A stretch of 28,792 bases of DNA from an uncultured Clostridia bacterium (GTDB taxonomy: Bacteria > Bacillota > Clostridia > Oscillospirales > Acutalibacteraceae). How positions within the stretch are numbered: the stretch's first letter is position 1; every line of letters begins with the position of its first letter. The stretch lies in NCBI GenBank assembly GCA_958436475.1, contig CAUBKG010000024.1, positions 1-28,792 on the forward strand, in the 5' to 3' direction. Position numbers and translations under genes: made by a program. The notes beneath the pieces were generated by a model that saw only the letters and a list, made by a program, of their open reading frames with translations, did not search any database and was not told the DNA's origin. Shown here in pieces: positions 14,231 to 21,660 of this stretch.

Positions 14231-14259
14231 TTGATTTGTTTGGACAACACGTTTAAAAT
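14231..14259 (+). promoter_or_regulatory. Promoter of the truncated sensor gene
   Basis: TTGATT (14231-14236), 17-bp spacer and TAAAAT (14254-14259). The -35 overlaps a small dyad, ACAAATC-CGTT-GATTTGT (14222-14239). It is divergent from the importer promoter, with the direct repeats between them. Confidence 0.6.
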
Positions 14260-14391
14260 ATCTTTGAAAATCTCATTTTTTTGAACATTTTTAACAAACG
14301 GTATCTTTTGGAACCGCGCAAAAGCATCCGATCGCGAAGCGGGGAAAAAAATCTTCTTTTTTGTGCAACTAGAACAAACGGAGGGAATCAC

Positions 14392-15372
14392 GTGTTTTTA
14401 AGGGTAAAACGAAAAATCGTTTTCTATGTTACGCTCTCTTCTTTTCTATGTATGCTTTTAATCAGCCTGACCTGTTTTTTTGCCTTCCGGCAAATTATTT
14501 TCGATCGTTTTTCTTCCTGCGCCGTGCAGTGTGTGGAACAAAACGCCTCCAACGCCTCGGGCTATTTCAAAATGGCGGCCGAAAGCTGCCGGCAGGTATC
14601 TGAGAACGAAGAGGCGGCGCTGGCGGCGGCACAAAGAAGCCCGGAAAAACTGAATGAGCTGCTGGCAGGCCTCGAGAGGGCGATTCCCGGGGCGATCGGC
14701 GCGAGCCTGTATGGAGCCGACGGCGCGGAGAGCTATACGGGCAGCCGCGGCGTTCCCGCCTTTCTTCCCTTCTCGAACGTGGCGGAGCTGCCCGGCTTTT
14801 CCGAATTCATGAGCTCGCCCCAGAAGAAGACCACCGTGTTCGCGCGGACGGGGAGCATCCCGGAAAGCTACTATACGATCTCCTCTTATGATCCGGCGAA
14901 CGGGCTCATTACCCTGGCTTCAAAGCTGGTAAACGAACGGGGGAGCACCTGCGGTTATCTCCTGCTGGATATCGACCCTTCCTATGTATACGGCTTTTTT
15001 TATTATGATACGGAAACCTTCGTTTCTGATTTTGCAAGCTTTCTCGCCTCGGACGCGGGCCAGATTCTTCCGAATGGGCTCGACGCGGAACCTGGCTATT
15101 TGAAGCAAGCTGTGGCCGGGGAAACGGCACGTTCGAGCGATGGGAAAAACATCATCCTCTGCCTGCCCCTTTACGGCGAAGGGATCTGGGCCATTACCCT
15201 GTGCCCGCTCGCCGGATACCACGGGGACGTTTTGAAGCTGGGCCTCTCGCTCGCCGGGATTACCCTTCTGCTGACGCTTCTCAGCTTTTTTATTTCTCTG
15301 GGCCTCGGGCGGAGCATTGTAAAGCCGCTCTCGTCGCTCTCGGAACGGATGGAATCGTCACCCCGGCAGTGA
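14392..15372 (+). CDS. Membrane sensor protein lacking its kinase domain (truncated histidine-kinase sensor)
   Basis: A 326-residue protein with the front half of a sensor histidine kinase only. A first membrane helix (about 7-30, KIVFYVTLSSFLCMLLISL) is followed by a large extracellular region (about 33-280) of the kind seen in Cache-type sensors, then a second helix (LGLSLAGITLLLTLLSFFISL). The chain ends just after the first HAMP-like helix (GRSIVKPLSSLSERM) with the unrelated tail ESSPRQ. No histidine, ATPase or DNA-binding domain follows. The GTG at 14392 is chosen because GGAGGG lies 6 nt upstream. The last 15 bp overlap the 3' end of the convergent kinase gene. It could be a deletion remnant or a working sensor-only partner of the neighbouring kinase. 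Its promoter and open frame are intact, which argues against old decay. Confidence 0.75.
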   Translation: MFLRVKRKIVFYVTLSSFLCMLLISLTCFFAFRQIIFDRFSSCAVQCVEQNASNASGYFKMAAESCRQVSENEEAALAAAQRSPEKLNELLAGLERAIPGAIGASLYGADGAESYTGSRGVPAFLPFSNVAELPGFSEFMSSPQKKTTVFARTGSIPESYYTISSYDPANGLITLASKLVNERGSTCGYLLLDIDPSYVYGFFYYDTETFVSDFASFLASDAGQILPNGLDAEPGYLKQAVAGETARSSDGKNIILCLPLYGEGIWAITLCPLAGYHGDVLKLGLSLAGITLLLTLLSFFISLGLGRSIVKPLSSLSERMESSPRQ

Positions 15373-17178
15373 CCCGGTCTCCACCGGCTCCGGACGGTGT
15401 TCCCGTATCCGCACGCGCACCGCGGTGCCCTCGCCGGGTACGCTCCGGATGCTGAGCCCGTAGCCCTCCCCGCAGGAAAGGCGGATGCGCTCGTGCACGT
15501 TCCGCAGGCCGTAGCCTCCCTCGGGCTGCACGGCGGCGGAGCCCTTTTCCAGGAAGCTTTCGGGCACCTCGAAGCCGACACCGTCGTCGCGCACTTCGAA
15601 AAGGAGATCCTCCCCCTCGCCTCTTCGGCCTTCTACCAGGATATGCCCTTCTCCTTCGAGCTGCGACAGGCCGTGCTTGATCGCATTTTCTACGAGCGGC
15701 TGCAACACGATCTTCATCATAGAGCAATCCATAATATCCGCTTCCACCCGGTATTCGATGCTGATCTTGCCGGGAAAGCGGATTTTTTCGATCGTTACAT
15801 AGCTGCGCAGCAGCTCGATCTCCTCCGAAACGCGGATAAACTGCTCTCCCTTGTGCAGGCTGATGCGGAAAAAGCTCCCGAGTGCCAGAATCAGCTGTTC
15901 GATCTCGGGCTGCTTTTTGATTTTGGCGAGCCAAGCCACAACGTCCAGCGTGTTATAAAGGAAATGCGGGTTGATCTGCGCCTGCAGCGCAGTGAGCTCC
16001 TGCTTCCGCGTCTGCTCGCTCTGCCGGCGGTTCTTCTCCATTAGCTCCGTGATACGCAGCAGCATATCGTTATAGGCGCTCTCCAGCTCCCACATTTCGT
16101 CCCGCCGGTTTTCCTCGAACAGCAGGACCTCCTCCGGGGCGTCCTGCCGGCCAAAGCTTTTGAGCCGCCTGCCCATGGAGCGGATGGGCCGCGTGATTCC
16201 CCGGGCAATGCGCCCCGTGACCAGAACGGAAGCGGTGAGCGCCGCCAGCGCCAGCAGCGCGATGGTCTTATTGATCCGGTTGAGCGGCTCCACGAGCATT
16301 TCCCGGGAAACCACGCTGACGATCCTCCAGCCGGAGCCCTTCAGGATGGATTCGCCGCTGTATTCGTGCCGGTCCAGGCGGCTGACCGTTACGATGCTGT
16401 CTACACCGTTGATACGGTCGTTGAAGGAAGCGAAGGGGATATCGGTATCATATTTCCGGGAATCGATCTGCCGGCTTCCGATGGCGGCGGTATCCTCATG
16501 GGAAATGACCACATCGTTGGAAGCGAGCAGATAGGAATAGCCCACCGATTCGTCCAGGCGGGAATAGCGCTTTTCCAGCGCGCTTTCCGGGATATAAAGG
16601 ATGATGTATCCGAGCGTTTCACCGAGGCCGTCGTACGTGTCCTTCACGGTCTTGCCGTAAAGGAGATAGGCGTTGCCCCGGGTATCCTTTTTCACATGGT
16701 TCCAGTCCACAAAGGGGGCCCCGCTGTAATCCGAAGCGCTGAGCGTTTCGAGATACCAATTATCCGGCGGCTCCACCACCAGGCCGTCCTCCTCGGAGGC
16801 ATAGGTGCTTCCGTTGCGGGAAATGGCCACCACATGGCCGACCGCCGTTTCGTCGATATCCAGCCGGTCCATCAGGGCGGCAAATTCCTTCTGGTTCTTG
16901 GAGGCCGCCTCGTTGCTATCGAGCAGGGAACGCAGCCGCGCGCTGTTTTCCAGCCGGGCCGAAACCGACCCCACCTCGTCAAACAGCACCTCCATGCTGT
17001 TCCCCATTTCCGCCTGGGTGGCATAGAGGTATTCGTACAGGTACTTTTCCACTGTGCTGCGGGTAACGGCGCGCGCGGCGAACAGGAGCATCATGGACAT
17101 TGCCACGATACTGAGCGTCAAAATGAGGAATATCCGGTTTTTGATGCTGATCCCTGCGCCCCGCTTCTGCTGTTTCAT
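15358..17178 (-). CDS. Sensor histidine kinase, YesM family
   Basis: A 606-residue membrane kinase that would phosphorylate the adjacent response regulator. Helix 1 is about 15-35 (RIFLILTLSIVAMSMMLLFA), the extracellular Cache-like sensor spans about 40-300, and helix 2 is about 305-323. HAMP follows (ARGITRPIRSM). The His_kinase domain has QAQINPHFLYNTLD with H405 as the phosphorylated residue, and the ATPase domain has VENAIKHG (N498), DDGVGF (531-536) and GGYGLRNVHERI. This layout is the YesM/LytS-type class used by Firmicutes for sugar responses. The ATG lies 12 nt after the regulator's stop codon, with GGATAGGG in the gap. The 3' end overlaps the convergent sensor gene by 15 bp with no terminator between them, so antisense transcription is likely. 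Confidence 0.95.
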   Translation of the reverse strand: MKQQKRGAGISIKNRIFLILTLSIVAMSMMLLFAARAVTRSTVEKYLYEYLYATQAEMGNSMEVLFDEVGSVSARLENSARLRSLLDSNEAASKNQKEFAALMDRLDIDETAVGHVVAISRNGSTYASEEDGLVVEPPDNWYLETLSASDYSGAPFVDWNHVKKDTRGNAYLLYGKTVKDTYDGLGETLGYIILYIPESALEKRYSRLDESVGYSYLLASNDVVISHEDTAAIGSRQIDSRKYDTDIPFASFNDRINGVDSIVTVSRLDRHEYSGESILKGSGWRIVSVVSREMLVEPLNRINKTIALLALAALTASVLVTGRIARGITRPIRSMGRRLKSFGRQDAPEEVLLFEENRRDEMWELESAYNDMLLRITELMEKNRRQSEQTRKQELTALQAQINPHFLYNTLDVVAWLAKIKKQPEIEQLILALGSFFRISLHKGEQFIRVSEEIELLRSYVTIEKIRFPGKISIEYRVEADIMDCSMMKIVLQPLVENAIKHGLSQLEGEGHILVEGRRGEGEDLLFEVRDDGVGFEVPESFLEKGSAAVQPEGGYGLRNVHERIRLSCGEGYGLSIRSVPGEGTAVRVRIREHRPEPVETGSLPG

Positions 17179-17190
17179 ACCCTATCCGTC

Positions 17191-18456
17191 TCAGCTCCCC
17201 GCCGTTTTCGCATATTCGCTGGGAGTTCTCCCCGTTATTTTCTTAAAAATCTGGCTGAAATATTTCACGTCTTTATAGCCGACCTGGCAGCTCACCTCAT
17301 ACACCTTGCTTTTGGTGGTGGTGAGCAGTTCCTTCGCCACGTTGATGCGGTGCTCGGTCAGGCATTCGTTGAAGGTTTTGCCGAGCTCGTCCTTGAACAG
17401 GTGCATCAGGTAGCCCGCGCTGATATACAGCTCCTTCGCCACCATCTCCACCGTAACGTCGCTCGCATAATTCTGCGCGATGTATTTGAGCGCCTCCTGG
17501 ATCTCGCGCTTATAACAGGCCGTTTCCACATCGTGGATGAAGCTCACGCTGTTGATGCCGTAAATCACCTTGTTTTCCGCGGCGCGGCGGGCGCTGGCGC
17601 AGGCGGCGCAGAGAGCGCCCACCTCCTCAATCGCCTCGCTGATGCCGATGGAAAAGGAAACGCCGTATGTTTCAGAGAAGCCGGCGGCCGCTTCCTTGAT
17701 CTGCCGGCGGAGGAAGGTCACGGCGTCTCCCTCGGACTTGACATTCATCACGGCGATGAAGGTATTGTCGGACGTATCTACACAGATACCGCTCACCCGC
17801 CCGGCTTCCCCGAGGCGCTCCGTTATGGAATCGGTGATATCGCGCTTCAGGCGGCAGATTTCCTCCCGCGTTTTCTCACGGATGTATTCATCGAAGCTGT
17901 CGATCGAGATATGGATGGCATAGCACCGCCCGGGCAGGAGCTCGATGTTATAAAAATCGATCTTCTTGGCCAGCTCCTCATCGCTCATGATTTCGCCGGA
18001 AAAAATATCCCGAAGAAACTGCTTTTTCGCGCTCGAAAGCTCACTGCTCAGCTGTTCATAATATTGCGTGGTGCGGCGGCGCTCCGCAAGCTTCTCCACC
18101 GCCCGGGACACCGTTTCGGCAAGCTGGCGGTTATCGATGGGTTTGAGCAGGTAGGCAAACGCGCCGCTGTGCAGGGCTTCCCTCACATAATCGAACTCCT
18201 CATAGCCGCTGAGGATGATGATCTCACAGTCCACCCCCGCCTGTTTCACCTCTTTGAGCAGGGCGAGGCCGTCCATCACCGGCATTTTCACATCGGTGAG
18301 TATAATATCCGGGCGCAGCGCAAGCGCCTTCTGCAGAGCCTCCCGGCCGTTCGCCGCATCCCCCGTGATCTGTATGGAGCGCGAAGACCAGTCTACGGTT
18401 TCGCGCAGCCCCATGCGCACCAGATAATCGTCGTCTACCACGAGCATCGAATACAT
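17191..18456 (-). CDS. Response regulator, YesN type (receiver plus AraC DNA-binding domain)
   Basis: A 421-residue transcription regulator. The receiver domain (1-122) has the acidic pocket DDD (8-10), phosphoacceptor D55 (LTDVKMPVMDG) and K107 in LLKPID. A central region of about 180 residues, including a GGDEF-like-fold segment (YAIHISIDSF...SFSIGISEAIEEVGAL) without catalytic motifs, is usual in YesN proteins. The C-terminal AraC domain (about 320-421) has both helix-turn-helix units (VEMVAKELYISAGYLMHLFK and VYEVSCQVGYKDVKYFSQIF). AGGAGGA precedes the ATG. It is first in an operon with the YesM-type kinase. Likely targets are the importer promoter with the direct repeats and possibly the divergent beta-helix operon; this is inferred. 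Confidence 0.95.
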   Translation of the reverse strand: MYSMLVVDDDYLVRMGLRETVDWSSRSIQITGDAANGREALQKALALRPDIILTDVKMPVMDGLALLKEVKQAGVDCEIIILSGYEEFDYVREALHSGAFAYLLKPIDNRQLAETVSRAVEKLAERRRTTQYYEQLSSELSSAKKQFLRDIFSGEIMSDEELAKKIDFYNIELLPGRCYAIHISIDSFDEYIREKTREEICRLKRDITDSITERLGEAGRVSGICVDTSDNTFIAVMNVKSEGDAVTFLRRQIKEAAAGFSETYGVSFSIGISEAIEEVGALCAACASARRAAENKVIYGINSVSFIHDVETACYKREIQEALKYIAQNYASDVTVEMVAKELYISAGYLMHLFKDELGKTFNECLTEHRINVAKELLTTTKSKVYEVSCQVGYKDVKYFSQIFKKITGRTPSEYAKTAGS

Positions 18457-18579
18457 TTTTTGCTTTTCCTCCTATGTTCCCCTCCATACGTGAGGGTACT
18501 GTTCGCCGACAAACGGCCAAAAAAAGCCCAGTTGTATGTTCAAAGTGCACAATCTTTTCCGCCATGTTTTATCTATTTC

Positions 18580-18608
18580 AGAATACAACACCACTTTCCA
18601 ATTGTCAA
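18580..18608 (-). promoter_or_regulatory. Promoter of the response regulator-kinase operon
   Basis: Minus-strand perfect TTGACA (complement at 18603-18608), 17-bp spacer and TATTCT (complement at 18580-18585). The leader is about 120 nt. The strong -35 suggests constitutive expression. Confidence 0.8.
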
Positions 18609-18659
18609 CTTGTATAAATATGTGGTGAAAAAAATAGATTTCTTTGTTGGGCATCATGA

Positions 18660-18688
18660 TTGCAAACCATTTATCAGTTTTATATACT
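18660..18688 (+). promoter_or_regulatory. Promoter of the beta-helix/discoidin operon
   Basis: TTGCAA (18660-18665), 17-bp spacer and TATACT (18683-18688). It is divergent from the regulator promoter, 50 bp apart. No copy of AATCCTGCTAA is seen here. Confidence 0.65.
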
Positions 18689-18745
18689 ATGGTTACACTC
18701 AGTTTCACGGTAAAATGGAATCATACCCGAGCGCCTGAGATATTT

Positions 18746-18770
18746 ATTTAAATAGGTATATTATTTAAAT
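18746..18770. promoter_or_regulatory. AT-rich inverted repeat in the beta-helix gene leader
   Basis: Perfect 9-bp arms ATTTAAATA (18746-18754) and TATTTAAAT (18762-18770) around a 7-bp centre. It lies downstream of the predicted transcription start and about 60 bp before the start codon. It could be an operator; an all-A/T stem would be a weak RNA hairpin. Confidence 0.45.
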
Positions 18771-18833
18771 CGTTTATCCGGCGCTCCTGTGATTTATTTT
18801 ATCACATTTTTAGAAGGGAAGGTATGCAAAACT

Positions 18834-20414
18834 ATGCCTAATCAGAAAAGCCAAAAGAATAGTGCAGTTGGCGGCCTGCTGATGATCGCACTTGCCGTGC
18901 TGACCGCTCTTTCTGTATTATTCTGCTGTTACCAGCTGTTCCTCGGCGCCGGTTCGGTGGAATCCAAGCTCGTGCTGTATGATGGACCGAAGTCCCTGAA
19001 AGACGCTTCTGTCCTCGACCGCGAGTCCACGGAGGAAACCAACCGTGATTTCTCCCTCATGCACTGCACCGACACCACCATCAAGGTCAACGGCTACGAC
19101 TGCTATGTTTACGACACCAACGTAAACAACAGCCACAAATGGGCCGGCAATTACCTGCCGAAGATCGCGCGTACGCCGATCGCCTATTTTGATTTCCAGG
19201 GTAGGGCCACCATCGAAGTAACGGTGCCGGATATCGAAATCGAAACCGCCACCATCTCCCCGGTGACCTCCAACATCAAGCCGAAGATCAATAAGGCGAA
19301 CCACACCGTCACCTTTACGATCAGCGAGCCGGGCTCCTACACCATCCAGTTCAACGATAAGGTAAACCGCGCAGTCCATATCTTCGCCAACCCGTATGAG
19401 GAGAACCGGCCCACGCAGGGTTCGGACGACCTCATCTATGTCGGCCCCGGCGAATGGAATATTGAAAACATCTCCCTCGAAAGCGGCCAGTCCCTCTATA
19501 TCTCCGGCGGCGCCGTGATCCACGGCGTGGTTCGCGGCAACAACGTGGAGGACGTAAAGGTCTACGGCCCCGGCATCGTCGACGGTTCGAAGGAAGCCGG
19601 CTGGAAGGGCAAGACCGCTATGGTCCCGATCGACTTCCGCGACAGCAAAAATGTCACGGTAGACGGCCCGATGTTCCTCAACTCCAACGCGTGGGTGTTC
19701 AACTCCTACCAGACCGATAAACTGCATATCAACAACATCAAGGTTATTTCCTGCCGCCCGAACGGCGACGGCATCACCCTGCAGTCCTGCACCAATTCGC
19801 TGGTGGAGAACTCCTTCGTAAGAAGCTGGGACGACAGCCTCGTGCTCAAGAATTACGGCGACAGCACCGATAACATGACCTTCCGCAACATGACCCTTTG
19901 GACCGACCTTGCCCAGTGCATGGAAATCGGTTATGAAACCAACAAGGGCAACCAGGAGGTAGCCACAATCTCCAATGTTACCTTCGAAAACATTTATGTG
20001 ATCAACGCGCTTCATAAGCCGGTTATCTCCGTACATAATGCGGACGACGCCACCATCTCCAACGTGCTCTTCAAGAACATCACCGTTGAGAACGCGAAGA
20101 TGGGCTCCGGCGACGCTTCCAAGGCCGGCGGCGGCTCGGAAGACAACAACCAGCTGATCGACTTCAACATCGCGGAGAACAGCAACTGGTCCACCACCGC
20201 GGAACGCGGCCAGATCCGCGACGTTACTATCGACGGCGTCAAGGTGCTCGGCGGCGATTTCTGCCCGTCCCGTATCCAGGGCTACGATGCAGAGCACACC
20301 GTTGAGAACATTACCATCCGAAACCTCGAAATTCTTGGCCAGAAGATTACCTCCTTCGAGCAGGGCAAGTTCCAGATCGACGAAGCTTCCACCAAGAACC
20401 TGACCATTGAATAA
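18834..20414 (+). CDS. Membrane-anchored right-handed beta-helix protein, GH28/GH49-like hydrolase candidate
   Basis: A 526-residue protein anchored by an N-terminal helix (about 12-38, AVGGLLMIALAVLTALSVLF) and otherwise outside the cell. A beta-sandwich-like region (about 80-190, ending VHIFANPYEENRP) precedes a parallel beta-helix (about 200-525) marked by repeated NITFENI-type turns. Three acids sit where polygalacturonase-fold enzymes have them: D312 (PNGDGI) and D333-D334 (SWDDSLVLK). The 21-residue spacing equals that of GH28 fungal polygalacturonase II (D180, D201, D202). The GH28 GHG motif is missing; the matching place reads CMEIGYE. A sandwich before the helix is reminiscent of GH49 dextranases. 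Codon use is very biased, suggesting high expression. The ATG at MPNQKSQ has AAGGGAAGG upstream at a long spacing. Substrate unknown; an alpha-glucan would fit the GH65 genes. Confidence 0.8.
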   Translation: MPNQKSQKNSAVGGLLMIALAVLTALSVLFCCYQLFLGAGSVESKLVLYDGPKSLKDASVLDRESTEETNRDFSLMHCTDTTIKVNGYDCYVYDTNVNNSHKWAGNYLPKIARTPIAYFDFQGRATIEVTVPDIEIETATISPVTSNIKPKINKANHTVTFTISEPGSYTIQFNDKVNRAVHIFANPYEENRPTQGSDDLIYVGPGEWNIENISLESGQSLYISGGAVIHGVVRGNNVEDVKVYGPGIVDGSKEAGWKGKTAMVPIDFRDSKNVTVDGPMFLNSNAWVFNSYQTDKLHINNIKVISCRPNGDGITLQSCTNSLVENSFVRSWDDSLVLKNYGDSTDNMTFRNMTLWTDLAQCMEIGYETNKGNQEVATISNVTFENIYVINALHKPVISVHNADDATISNVLFKNITVENAKMGSGDASKAGGGSEDNNQLIDFNIAENSNWSTTAERGQIRDVTIDGVKVLGGDFCPSRIQGYDAEHTVENITIRNLEILGQKITSFEQGKFQIDEASTKNLTIE

Positions 20415-20441
20415 TTTAACGGAGGAGGAAAGGATAGCATC

Positions 20442-21074
20442 ATGAAAGCAAAAATTTTCGTACCGATTTTATCCGTGATACTGGTCGTATCGCTTCTCGT
20501 TTCCGGCTATTCCATCTTTGGCGGGTTCGGCGGCGAAGTTTCCATCGACCCGAACAACGTTGAGATCGTTACCAACAACGATAACATGGTAGCCAAAGAG
20601 CATCCGGATTTCACTGTGGAAGAAGTTGAGATCATCCCGCCGGAAGGCACCAACATCGCCCTCGGCAAAGCCGTCAGCGATAACGGCTTCCAGGACGTCT
20701 ACGTTGCGAAAAACGCGGTGGACGGCAATACCGACGGCGCTTCTTACTGGGAAGGCATGAACGGCGAATATCCGAACGAGCTGACCGTAGACCTCGGCGC
20801 CCCCGCTTCCATCAACGCGGTCCGCATTCTGCTCTGCCCGCTGCAGATCTGGGGCAAGAGGACGCAGAAATTCTCCGTTTCCACGAGCGACGATGGCACG
20901 AACTTCACCGAAGTGGTTGCCAACAAGGGCTATGAGTTTGACCCGAAGACCGGCAACCAGGCCGTTGTCAACTTCGATCCGGAGATCACCACCCGCTATG
21001 TACGCCTCAGCTTCACCGGCAACACAGGCGCTTCCGCCGGCCAGGTGGCTGAACTTGAAGTGTACAGCAAGTAA
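20442..21074 (+). CDS. Membrane-anchored discoidin (F5/8 type C, CBM32-like) domain protein
   Basis: A 210-residue surface protein made of an N-terminal membrane helix or uncleaved signal (5-24, IFVPILSVILVVSLLVSGYS), a linker of about 45 residues rich in Asn, Asp and Glu, and one F5/8 type C domain (about 70-210). The domain opens with NIALGKAVSD, has AVDGNTDGASYWEG and ELTVDLGAPASINAVRIL, and ends in RYVRLSFTGN...VAELEVYSK, the classic discoidin pattern. Such domains bind galactosides or other glycans. No catalytic domain is present. It lies 27 nt after the beta-helix gene with GGAGGAGG upstream, so the two are co-transcribed. It probably supplies the carbohydrate-binding function for the enzyme as a separate polypeptide. 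Codon bias matches the upstream gene. Confidence 0.9.
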   Translation: MKAKIFVPILSVILVVSLLVSGYSIFGGFGGEVSIDPNNVEIVTNNDNMVAKEHPDFTVEEVEIIPPEGTNIALGKAVSDNGFQDVYVAKNAVDGNTDGASYWEGMNGEYPNELTVDLGAPASINAVRILLCPLQIWGKRTQKFSVSTSDDGTNFTEVVANKGYEFDPKTGNQAVVNFDPEITTRYVRLSFTGNTGASAGQVAELEVYSK

Positions 21075-21093
21075 TTTATATTTTTAAAAAGCA

Positions 21094-21137
21094 CATGGCT
21101 TTCGGCGCACAGCCTTCGGGCGGCGCCTCAAGCCATG
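21094..21137 (+). other. Long hairpin after the discoidin gene
   Basis: CATGGCTT pairs with AAGCCATG, and inside it GGCGC pairs with GCGCC. It lies 20 bp after the stop codon and just before the terminator, and may protect the mRNA 3' end. Confidence 0.55.
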
Positions 21138-21148
21138 CGGCACTGCGG

Positions 21149-21183
21149 CCCCCCGCCTGTATTACAAGGCGGGGGGTTCTTTA
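21149..21183 (+). terminator. Terminator of the beta-helix/discoidin operon
   Basis: CCCCCCGCCT (21149-21158) pairs with AGGCGGGGGG (21167-21176) around an 8-nt loop, followed by TTCTTTAT. Confidence 0.9.
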
Positions 21184-21564
21184 TGGAGCTTTAGCGGCGG
21201 CCTGTGAAGTGTAATGGGGCGCCAAACTTTCAATTCCCCTTTAGGGGTGAAACCTGTCGTTGGCCCTTCTTGGGACCTGTGCAAACCACCGCTGAAGTGG
21301 GGGTTTTGATTTCTGAAGCGTCCCTTTGAATCCCGTGCGGTTTGGATGCTGCAAAAGCCGTCGGCGGCCTTTGCAGCGTTTCTCCCGAGCGGTGCAATAA
21401 GAAGCTTTGTGTAGAGGCGCAGCTTATACGCCAGTGGCGGCCGGGCAGCTTGCCCCTGCGTTTTTTAGCCGCGCAAAGCTGCCGCGTTTTTACCGCGAAG
21501 CGAGCCTCGTTTTGGCGGAGGCGATACAAACTATTGCGCTGCGTTTTTCATTCTGAAAGAAAAG
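21184..21564. other. 381-bp intergenic region without a supported gene
   Basis: Lies between two terminators. Short open frames exist on both strands (e.g. a 99-codon one on the minus strand) but have no ribosome binding site, no family resemblance and low-quality composition. Several small GC-rich dyads are present (for example TTCCCCTTTAGGGGTGAA). It may be a dispersed extragenic element or a degraded gene; nothing was recognised. Confidence 0.4.
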
Positions 21565-21600
21565 AAAGCCCATGGCAGCCTACAGGCTGCCATGGGCTTT
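21565..21600 (-). terminator. Terminator of the glycosyltransferase gene
   Basis: Perfect 16-bp stem (AAAGCCCATGGCAGCC and its complement) with a 4-nt loop. On the minus strand it is followed by CTTTTCTTTC. It lies about 60 bp after the glycosyltransferase stop. Confidence 0.85.
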
Positions 21601-21660
21601 CCCTTCTTACACACGGATAATCCGTATAAGCTTTGTTACACGGGCTCGGCCTTCGTGTTG

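Noticed and set aside
15373..15700. Frameshifted continuation of the truncated sensor
   Set aside because: The plus-strand sequence after 15372 is the complement of the convergent kinase gene and encodes no HAMP or kinase residues in any frame, so a simple frameshift cannot explain the truncation.
16366..18738. 790-codon open frame on the plus strand
   Set aside because: It lies antisense to the kinase and response regulator genes, whose motifs are complete; its protein is rich in His, Ala and Gly without recognisable domains.
18918..20297. 459-codon open frame on the minus strand
   Set aside because: Antisense to the beta-helix gene; a by-product of strong codon bias.
21230..21529. 99-codon open frame on the minus strand as a gene
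   Set aside because: No ribosome binding site, no promoter and no recognisable domain; composition resembles intergenic repeats.
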